Positions 45,363 through 51,765 of a stretch of DNA of 51,765 nt are shown in pieces; position 1 is the first letter of the stretch; each line of letters begins with the position of its first letter. The position numbers and the translations under genes were made by a program. The notes beneath the pieces are model-generated. The model did not search any database. It saw only the letters and a program-made list of their open reading frames with translations, and was not told the origin of the DNA. Source of the stretch: Bacteroidales bacterium (lineage in GTDB: Bacteria; Bacteroidota; Bacteroidia; Bacteroidales; Marinilabiliaceae); assembly GCA_024401415.1 (NCBI GenBank), contig JAKSLC010000003.1, forward strand, positions 1 through 51,765, in the 5' to 3' direction.

Positions 45363-47819
45363 ATGAAACTAACTAATGTACTGAAACTGACTACGGCATC
45401 TTTTGCTTCTTGCATTCTTGCCGCATGTTCTTCAAATCCTCAGCAACTGAATGTAGATTCTTCTACATGGATGCAACTCCATTATTCTAAACCCGCCAAG
45501 CAATGGACTCAAGCCTTACCTATAGGCAATGCCCGCATGGCTGCCATGGTTTATGGAGGCATAGAGACCGACGAGCTACAGCTCAATGAAGAGTCTTTCT
45601 GGGCAGGCTCGCCATATAATAATATTAACGACAAGGCTCTTGAGTCTCTTCCTCAAATCCGAGACCTAGTTTCTAAGGATAAGTCGGATGCAGCACAGAA
45701 GCTCATCGACCAGACTTTCCTTACCAATCAGCATGGTATGCGTTATCTCACTCTTGGATCTCTTAAGTTCCATTACCAGGAGGGCGCAGACGCTACTCAG
45801 TATGAACGTCAACTTCTATTGCCTAGCGCCACTCATGTCAATACAGTGTCTTTCCCTAATGGAGCTAAACAGTCTCGCATCGCGTTCGCTTCTATGCAAG
45901 ACAGCGTCATCGTTTATCACGTCACAGCAAAGGAAGCATCAATGGCATTTACTATGAGCCACGAGTCTCCTCTTGCTAGCGTAGTTACCGCCAATGCCGA
46001 CGACCAATCCATGACGCTCCTCACTAACGGTGTAGAGCACGAGGGGATAGCTCCAGCACTTAGAGCATTCACAAGAGTCAAATTACTCACAGATGGCAAC
46101 GTACAAACTAACGAGGAGAACAATCAACTCGTTGTTTCTGAAGCCTCGTATGCTACTGTAATTCTGACATCAGCAACTAATTTCGTAAATTACCACGATG
46201 TATCTGGTAATCCTGAGGAGATAACAGCTTCTCGTCTCAATGCAGCTTTGTCTCATGACGTACAATCTCTGTACGCTCGCCATAAAGCAGGTTTCGAGTC
46301 TTACTTCAACAGAGTGAAGTTGTCTCTTGTGGCAGATAAACTCGACACCCTATGCGCTTCTATCGACACGGATATCCGCGTAATGAATTTCAATAAGCAG
46401 AACGACCCTCAGTTGGCTGCTCTTCTCTTCCACTATGGTCGCTACTTGTTGATATCTTCTTCTATCAACGGTTCTCAGCCTGCTAATCTTCAGGGAAAAT
46501 GGAATCATAGTCCATACGCTCCTTGGGATAGTAAGTACACTGTCAATATTAATACAGAGATGAACTATTGGCCAGCAGAACTTGTCGGACTGCCAGAGTG
46601 CCATGAACCACTATTCAACATGATTGAAGATCTTAAGGTTACTGGTGCCGAAGCTGCCAAAAAGTTATATGGCGCTGATGGATGGGTAGTTCATCACAAT
46701 ACTGATATTTGGCGTTGTTCTGGTCCTATCGACTTCGCTTGTTATGGTATGTGGCCTAATGGTGGCGCATGGCTCGCTCAACACATATGGCAACACTTCC
46801 TTTTCACAAGAGATCTCGATTTCCTCAAAAAGCATTATGATGCTCTAGCAGGTACCGCCCGTTTCTACCTGACATCTATGGTAGAATGCCCAAGCAATAA
46901 GGATTGGCTGGTGGTAAGCCCTTCCATGTCTCCAGAGCACGGATATCCAGGGCTCGATGGATGGGTAACTTATGGCACTACAATGGACAACCAGATTGTA
47001 CATGATGCCATCAGCTCAACTATAGAGGCAGCCGAACTCGTTGGGGATACAGATACTGAGTTTATAGCTCAACTAAAGGCTACACTCAAAAGGATACCTC
47101 CTATGAGTATAGGTAAGTATGGTCAACTACAAGAGTGGCTTGTCGATGGCGATGATCCTAACGACCAACATCGTCATATTTCACATCTCTATGGTCTATA
47201 CCCTTCAGACCAGATTACAGCAACCAAGACACCTGATTTATTCAAGGCATCAGGCGTAACTCTCACACAGAGAGGTGACGAAGCTACAGGTTGGTCTATC
47301 GGTTGGAAACTCAATCTATGGGCTCGTATGCTCGATGGTGCTCATGCAATGAAGATTCTTCGTAACTTCATTACTCTTCTCCCATCTGACAATCCAAGAG
47401 ATATGTACAATGTTGGTACAATAGGTCGTACCTATCCTAATCTCTTCTGCGCTCATCCTCCATTCCAGATAGATGGCAACTTCGGAGTAACAGCTGGCAT
47501 GGTTGAGATGTTGCTACAAAGCCATGATGGTGCTATCCACCTATTGCCTGCACTCCCTCAAGATTTCGCATGTGGCGAGGTAAAAGGCATCCGTGCTAGA
47601 AATGGATTTGAAGTGTCTATCAAATGGACTGATAACGAATTGTCAACCGCAAGCATTAAATCCTTGAATGGACAACCTTTGTATATTCGTAGTCCAAAAC
47701 CATTGAAGCTAACTAATAGTAAAGAGCCATTAAATGAAACTTTTGCTAAAATCGAGGGCTCATACGAATATTGGATAAACACCGCCAAGGGTAAAACATA
47801 CGATTTCAAAGCAGAATAA
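45363..47819 (+). CDS. GH95 family alpha-L-fucosidase lipoprotein
   Basis: Encodes 818 residues. The N-terminus is a lipoprotein signal with lipobox LAAC (Cys22), so the enzyme is lipid-anchored. The GH95 fold is clear from [19 protein letters not shown] and LNEESFWAG at the start. The catalytic centre is also visible: Asn395 and Asn397 in [13 protein letters not shown], Glu525 in SMSPEHGYP, Asp704 in PFQIDGNFG, and [19 protein letters not shown]95 enzymes remove alpha-1,2-linked L-fucose (some act on L-galactose) from host glycans or plant polysaccharides. There is no SusC/D pair nearby, so it is not in a typical utilisation locus. It is last in the operon and followed by a strong hairpin. 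Confidence 0.95.
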   Translation: MKLTNVLKLTTASFASCILAACSSNPQQLNVDSSTWMQLHYSKPAKQWTQALPIGNARMAAMVYGGIETDELQLNEESFWAGSPYNNINDKALESLPQIRDLVSKDKSDAAQKLIDQTFLTNQHGMRYLTLGSLKFHYQEGADATQYERQLLLPSATHVNTVSFPNGAKQSRIAFASMQDSVIVYHVTAKEASMAFTMSHESPLASVVTANADDQSMTLLTNGVEHEGIAPALRAFTRVKLLTDGNVQTNEENNQLVVSEASYATVILTSATNFVNYHDVSGNPEEITASRLNAALSHDVQSLYARHKAGFESYFNRVKLSLVADKLDTLCASIDTDIRVMNFNKQNDPQLAALLFHYGRYLLISSSINGSQPANLQGKWNHSPYAPWDSKYTVNINTEMNYWPAELVGLPECHEPLFNMIEDLKVTGAEAAKKLYGADGWVVHHNTDIWRCSGPIDFACYGMWPNGGAWLAQHIWQHFLFTRDLDFLKKHYDALAGTARFYLTSMVECPSNKDWLVVSPSMSPEHGYPGLDGWVTYGTTMDNQIVHDAISSTIEAAELVGDTDTEFIAQLKATLKRIPPMSIGKYGQLQEWLVDGDDPNDQHRHISHLYGLYPSDQITATKTPDLFKASGVTLTQRGDEATGWSIGWKLNLWARMLDGAHAMKILRNFITLLPSDNPRDMYNVGTIGRTYPNLFCAHPPFQIDGNFGVTAGMVEMLLQSHDGAIHLLPALPQDFACGEVKGIRARNGFEVSIKWTDNELSTASIKSLNGQPLYIRSPKPLKLTNSKEPLNETFAKIEGSYEYWINTAKGKTYDFKAE

Positions 47820-47871
47820 GGGGCACCCCCTATTTCATATCGGAGAAGAAAATAGTACACTTTTCTATTAT

Positions 47872-47908
47872 TAGGGACTTCATCTGAAATGGAGTCCCTA
47901 ATTGTTTA
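47872..47908 (+). terminator. Terminator after the GH95 gene
   Basis: TAGGGACT-t-CAT (47872-47883) pairs with ATG-g-AGTCCCTA (47889-47900), a near-perfect stem with a small loop. The tail ATTGTTTA is only moderately T-rich. Confidence 0.75.
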
Positions 47909-47960
47909 CTATAAATACATCTATTCTAAAAAAACAAGTATATTTAGCATTTGTTGACAC

Positions 47961-47988
47961 TTTGATTTCTCTACACAATATATATTTG
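47961..47988 (+). promoter_or_regulatory. Probable promoter of the chemotaxis-receptor gene
   Basis: TATATTTG at 47981-47988 followed by C matches the -7 consensus. TTTG at 47961-47964 is 16 bp upstream, shorter than the usual 19-21 bp spacer. The ATG is 52 bp downstream of the -7 box. Confidence 0.5.
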
Positions 47989-48040
47989 CGACTTAATAGA
48001 TAGAGTTATCTCGCATCATTTCTAAAGACATACTTATTTT

Positions 48041-49966
48041 ATGGGTGTTAATTCAAAGATCCAGAGCAGAGGAAGGAGAATGAGAAACGCGATCAGCGCC
48101 TCACTTACAGCAAAAATCCTTGTTCAAGTATTCCTACCTATTGTAATAATTTACCTACTTCTTATCTCGTACCAAAGCTATTCTAGCTACCAGGACAAAA
48201 GAAAATCAGCTGAGGAAATAGCAGATTTCCAAGCTTCAACACTAGCGTCACAAGTTCAGCTTCAACTTTACGGCGACATGCAACAATGTCAGGCTCTTGC
48301 TTCACAAATGGAGGCTTTTGCTAATATGAACAAGAAGCAGAAGATAGAGTTGAGCAACAATATGGCTGAAATATTCAAAAAGCAGTCACCTCACTATATG
48401 TCTGTATGGTATTGCTGGCAGTTGTTTACTATGGACGACTCTTGGAAAGAGGAGTATGGCCGCTACCGGTCAACCATTGCAGGTCCATTGGCAGGCGGTA
48501 ATCGTGTGGACATTCTAGACAAAGAAGGAGAAAAAGAGGGCGGCATGTACGCTACGATCCACAAAGAGGGGAAGCCTTCGGTAACGAACCCATATTTTGA
48601 GAATTATGAAGGGGCTCTTGATAACCCTATTCTAGAAGCATCGGTATGCGTACCATTAAAATCAGAGAGCGGCCGATTCTTAGGCTTATTCGGTATAGAT
48701 ATATCGCTAGACAGTTATCAGGAGATGATAATGTCAGTGGTATCAAGCCAAGACACTCAGTTTAGCCTTATTGCCCCTGATGGCACTATTGTCGCCAGCT
48801 CAAATGAGAATTTGAAGGGGTCATCCATGAACGACATTGATGCTGCAAATGCAGAGCATATACAGAGTGTAGCAAGCGGGAAGGCTGTAAGTTGTTCTGT
48901 CATGGAGGGCGACAAAGAGAACTACTTATCAATGATACCAGTGAAAGTTAGTCCAGAAGGCGATTATTGGGCATTGACAGCGTGGGTGTCATACGACAAG
49001 ATACTTGCCGAGGCTAAGGACGACTTCTTGAGATTTCTTGGTATTGGCGGTGCAGGACTTCTTCTTATTGCTCTATTCTTCCAACACCTGATGCGTAAGA
49101 TAATCAACCCTGTTACAACTATTACAGAATACATCAACGCAATGGCAGAGGGTGACTTCACTACAGAAGTTGACCTTAGCAAGGTATCGAAAGACGAAGT
49201 AGGACAAATGCTCAGATCCATTGCCAAGATGAATGAAAATATGAAGAACACCATTGAGACTATCCAAAAGACAGTTGATATGGTATCGACTACATCTGCA
49301 AAGATAGAGTCGGGCCTTGGCTCTATTTCTGAACAGACGATGCATCAGGCATCTTCTATGGAAGAACTCACCACAAGCATTCAAGAGATATCTGCTGCTT
49401 CTACAGAGAACTACCACTACACGGAGAACGCGCTCCGCATCACAGAGAAGACAAAAGATAGCATGAACGAAGGTGCTGGCAAAGTTACTGACGCCTCAGA
49501 ACAGATACAAGCGATATCTGAATACTTAGGTCAGATTAGAGACATAGCCAACCAGACAACCATTCTTTCCCTCAATGCATCAATAGAGGCTGCTCGTGCG
49601 GGTGCTGCCGGGAAAGGATTTACTGTTGTAGCAGGAGAGGTAAACACTCTTGCAGACCAATGCCGTACCATTTCAGAGCAAATTGATGCATTGACACAAA
49701 AGTCTAATGAGATAGCCCTTGATGCTGCTCATAGCATCAATAGCCTGCAACCAGAGATGGCAGAGACATTATCTCTAGTAAAGAAAGTATCTGAGAACAC
49801 CTACACGCAAAGCGGTGCCGTAAATCAGATATCATCAGCTATTACTAGTCTAAACCAAGGGACACAACACACTGCGGGAGAAGCGGACAACATGATGGAC
49901 TTCGTGGTAAAACTTAAAGCACAAGCGAATAGATTGTCTGATGTTGTAAATACATTTACTGTATAA
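48041..49966 (+). CDS. Methyl-accepting chemotaxis protein (orphan)
   Basis: Encodes 641 residues. The order is: membrane helix 1 (about 24-45, ILVQVFLPIVIIYLLL); a periplasmic dCache-like sensor (about 50-325) with WYCWQL, YFENYEGAL and GLFGIDISLDSY; helix 2 (about 328-348); HAMP (about 352-403); and a cytoplasmic signalling domain. The hairpin tip lies near residue 500 (DIANQTTILSLNASIEAARAG), a good match to the CheA/CheW-contact region. It lacks a C-terminal CheR-docking pentapeptide. It is a single gene with its own promoter; no cheA, cheW, flagellar or pilus genes are in the window. It would sense a small ligand. Its output pathway in a non-flagellated Bacteroidota is unclear. Confidence 0.93.
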   Translation: MGVNSKIQSRGRRMRNAISASLTAKILVQVFLPIVIIYLLLISYQSYSSYQDKRKSAEEIADFQASTLASQVQLQLYGDMQQCQALASQMEAFANMNKKQKIELSNNMAEIFKKQSPHYMSVWYCWQLFTMDDSWKEEYGRYRSTIAGPLAGGNRVDILDKEGEKEGGMYATIHKEGKPSVTNPYFENYEGALDNPILEASVCVPLKSESGRFLGLFGIDISLDSYQEMIMSVVSSQDTQFSLIAPDGTIVASSNENLKGSSMNDIDAANAEHIQSVASGKAVSCSVMEGDKENYLSMIPVKVSPEGDYWALTAWVSYDKILAEAKDDFLRFLGIGGAGLLLIALFFQHLMRKIINPVTTITEYINAMAEGDFTTEVDLSKVSKDEVGQMLRSIAKMNENMKNTIETIQKTVDMVSTTSAKIESGLGSISEQTMHQASSMEELTTSIQEISAASTENYHYTENALRITEKTKDSMNEGAGKVTDASEQIQAISEYLGQIRDIANQTTILSLNASIEAARAGAAGKGFTVVAGEVNTLADQCRTISEQIDALTQKSNEIALDAAHSINSLQPEMAETLSLVKKVSENTYTQSGAVNQISSAITSLNQGTQHTAGEADNMMDFVVKLKAQANRLSDVVNTFTV

Positions 49967-49982
49967 TTTAGAAAAGAATAAC

Positions 49983-49990
49983 TAACTTTG
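49983..49990 (+). promoter_or_regulatory. -7 box of proS
   Basis: TAACTTTG followed by C matches TAnnTTTG, 32 bp upstream of the proS ATG. No TTTG was found at -33; the upstream sequence is TTTA-rich. Confidence 0.5.
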
Positions 49991-50022
49991 CCGCATAATT
50001 CGGTAAAAAGGAATACAATATA

Positions 50023-51498
50023 ATGGCAAAAGAACTTACCCCTCGTAGCGAGAACTACTCGCAGTGGTACAACGAATTGGTCGTTAAGGCCGATCTTGCT
50101 GAGACATCAGCCGTACGTGGCTGTATGGTTATCAAACCTTACGGATATGCAATTTGGGAGAAGATGCAGCGTGCATTAGACGACATGTTCAAAGAAACAG
50201 GTCACGTAAACGCATACTTCCCACTTCTAATTCCTAAGTCGTTTCTCAGCCGCGAGGCAGAGCACGTTGAGGGTTTTGCTAAAGAGTGTGCAGTAGTAAC
50301 ACACCATCGCCTTAAGAACGATCCTAATGGAGCTGGCGTTGTAGTTGATCCAGATGCTAAGCTTGAAGAGGAGCTTATTATCCGTCCTACATCAGAGACT
50401 ATTATATGGAACACATATAAGAACTGGATTTCATCATATCGTGACCTTCCTATTCTTTGTAACCAGTGGGCACATGTAATGCGTTGGGAGATGCGTACAC
50501 GTCTTTTCCTCCGCACAGCAGAATTTCTCTGGCAAGAGGGCCATACAGCACACGCTACACGTGAAGAGGCAGAAGCAGAGGCACAGAAGATGCTCCGTGT
50601 GTATGCAGACTTCGCTGAGAACTGGATGGCCGTACCAGTAGTTAAGGGTGTCAAGTCGCCAAACGAACGATTTGCGGGAGCTCTTGACACATACACTATT
50701 GAGGCCCTGATGCAGGATGGCAAGGCACTACAGAGTGGTACATCACACTTCCTTGGACAGAACTTTGCCAAGGCATTTGATGTTCAGTTTGTAAACAAAG
50801 AAAACAAGCTAGAGTATGTATGGGCTACATCATGGGGTGTATCTACACGTCTTATGGGTGCGCTTATCATGAGTCACTCTGATGATAACGGACTTGTACT
50901 TCCTCCAAAATTGGCACCTATTCAAGTTGTAATAGTTCCTATCTACAAGAAGGCAGAAGAGCTTGCAGCTATTGCAGAGAAAGCCAATGCGCTCTCAGCA
51001 GACCTCAAGGCACTTGGCATTAGCGTTAAATTTGACGACAATGACCAAAAGAAGCCAGGATGGAAGTTTGCAGAATATGAGCTAAAGGGTGTTCCTGTAC
51101 GTGTTGCTATGGGTCCTCGAGATCTTGAGAAGGGAGAGGCAGAGATAGCACGTCGTGATACTCTTACAAAGGAGCAGATGCCATTTGAAGGCCTTGCACA
51201 ACGCATTAAGGCTCTTCTTGATGACATTCAGGCAAATATATACAAGAAGGCTCTTGACTATCGCAACTCAATGATTACAAAAGTTGACACATACGACGAG
51301 TTCAAGAAGGTTCTTGCAGAGAAGGGTGGATTTATCTCAGCACACTGGGATGGCACTACAGAGACTGAGGAGAAGATCAAGGAGGAGACAAAGGCTACTA
51401 TCCGTTGTATTCCACTTGGCAACGAGAAAGAAGAAGGCAAGTGTATCTACTCAGGCAAGCCATCGCACGAGCGAGTTCTCTTTGCTATATCATACTAA
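50023..51498 (+). CDS. proS: Prolyl-tRNA synthetase (archaeal/eukaryote-like short form)
   Basis: Encodes 491 residues. It charges tRNA-Pro with proline. Class II motifs are visible: motif 1 around [14 protein letters not shown], motif 2 as [27 protein letters not shown], and motif 3 as [20 protein letters not shown]. The anticodon-binding domain starts near [12 protein letters not shown]. There is no inserted editing domain of the bacterial long form, and the protein ends in Tyr (FAISY), as in the archaeal/eukaryote-like class used by Bacteroidetes. It is monocistronic, with its own promoter and a strong terminator. The tRNA-Pro(GGG) gene 28 kb away is a substrate, not a regulatory partner. 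Confidence 0.97.
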   Translation: MAKELTPRSENYSQWYNELVVKADLAETSAVRGCMVIKPYGYAIWEKMQRALDDMFKETGHVNAYFPLLIPKSFLSREAEHVEGFAKECAVVTHHRLKNDPNGAGVVVDPDAKLEEELIIRPTSETIIWNTYKNWISSYRDLPILCNQWAHVMRWEMRTRLFLRTAEFLWQEGHTAHATREEAEAEAQKMLRVYADFAENWMAVPVVKGVKSPNERFAGALDTYTIEALMQDGKALQSGTSHFLGQNFAKAFDVQFVNKENKLEYVWATSWGVSTRLMGALIMSHSDDNGLVLPPKLAPIQVVIVPIYKKAEELAAIAEKANALSADLKALGISVKFDDNDQKKPGWKFAEYELKGVPVRVAMGPRDLEKGEAEIARRDTLTKEQMPFEGLAQRIKALLDDIQANIYKKALDYRNSMITKVDTYDEFKKVLAEKGGFISAHWDGTTETEEKIKEETKATIRCIPLGNEKEEGKCIYSGKPSHERVLFAISY

Positions 51499-51522
51499 GA
51501 GAGTAATACAGATTCGACATAG

Positions 51523-51551
51523 AGACGGGGCAATGTGCTCCGTCTTTTTTT
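51523..51551 (+). terminator. Rho-independent terminator of proS
   Basis: A 9-bp stem (AGACGGGGC, 51523-51531, with GCTCCGTCT, 51537-51545, one G-T pair) closes an AATGT loop and is followed by a T run to 51551. Confidence 0.92.
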
Positions 51552-51593
51552 AATAACCAGCAAACTTATTCTCCCAACTAAATAAAATATAAC

Positions 51594-51765
51594 ATGCAAG
51601 GATTCTACTCTATTTTGCTTCTATTATTGAGCAATACATTCATGACATTTGCATGGTATGGTCACCTTAGATTTGGCAATCTACCTATTATGCAAAAGTG
51701 GGGATTAATGGGTGTAATAATCATATCGTGGGGTGCGACCCACTTGCCGTGTGCAAGATACGCAA
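51594..51765 (+). CDS. DUF486-type small membrane protein, 5' part only
   Basis: Fifty-seven codons are present and open to the window edge. The N-terminus (GFYSILLLLLSNTFMTFAWYGHLRF) matches the DUF486/DMT-like family of about 110-residue, four-helix membrane proteins, and IIISWG is the start of the second family motif. After that the family normally continues with an aromatic/acidic IAFFEY-like segment, whereas this frame reads ATHLPCARYA. The last 30 or so bases may therefore not belong to this gene. The function of the family is unknown. No promoter match was found between the proS terminator and the ATG. Confidence 0.7.
   Translation, partial: MQGFYSILLLLLSNTFMTFAWYGHLRFGNLPIMQKWGLMGVIIISWGATHLPCARYA

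Overview
The window is a 51.8 kb stretch of chromosome from a member of the Bacteroidota, most likely an uncultured Bacteroidales. Four things point there. The promoters are of the Bacteroidetes type (TAnnTTTG at -7, TTTG about 19-21 bp upstream). There is a MurF-alanine racemase fusion. Signal-peptide surface proteins carry type IX secretion (T9SS)-like C-terminal domains. One giant protein is built of SprB-like repeats. No phage, IS element, rRNA or CRISPR array is visible.

Layout. (1) 78-18014, minus: a 5,978-residue SprB-like adhesin whose 3' end looks broken close to the window edge. (2) 18238-18726, minus: a basic hypothetical protein, followed by a 334-bp intergenic stretch with 10-bp tandem repeats. 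(3) 19061-21600, plus: a GntR-type regulator and a xylulokinase, a strong terminator, tRNA-Pro(GGG) and a tiny possible lipoprotein. (4) 22300-24674, minus: a conserved hypothetical protein, rsmI and a coiled-coil lipoprotein, read as one operon. (5) 24733-31852, plus: a tight five-gene housekeeping operon of tdk, murF-alr, recX, an FAD dehydrogenase and recQ. Its promoter is interlocked with that of the divergent rsmI operon. (6) 31994-40672, minus: a 2,817-residue repetitive T9SS cargo protein plus a 72-residue companion. (7) A repeat-rich divergent intergenic region. (8) 41001-47819, plus: DUF2851 protein, a secreted LTD/CotH protein with T9SS tail, low-molecular-weight tyrosine phosphatase and a GH95 alpha-L-fucosidase lipoprotein. 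(9) An orphan methyl-accepting chemotaxis protein, proS, and the 5' end of a DUF486-type membrane protein running off the end.

The genes suggest a saccharolytic anaerobe that displays very large surface proteins through T9SS, removes fucose (GH95) and feeds pentulose into central metabolism (regulator-xylB). The rest is ordinary housekeeping: nucleotide salvage, peptidoglycan precursor synthesis, DNA repair, rRNA methylation and tRNA charging.

The most interesting structure is inside the giant adhesin. Its SprB modules are arranged in a nine-module higher-order repeat of about 860 residues. The reading frame is lost at the start of what should be the last module of the second copy, next to sequence that looks like another gene's 5' region. 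A second point of interest is a family of short intergenic repeats shared between two places 22 kb apart.
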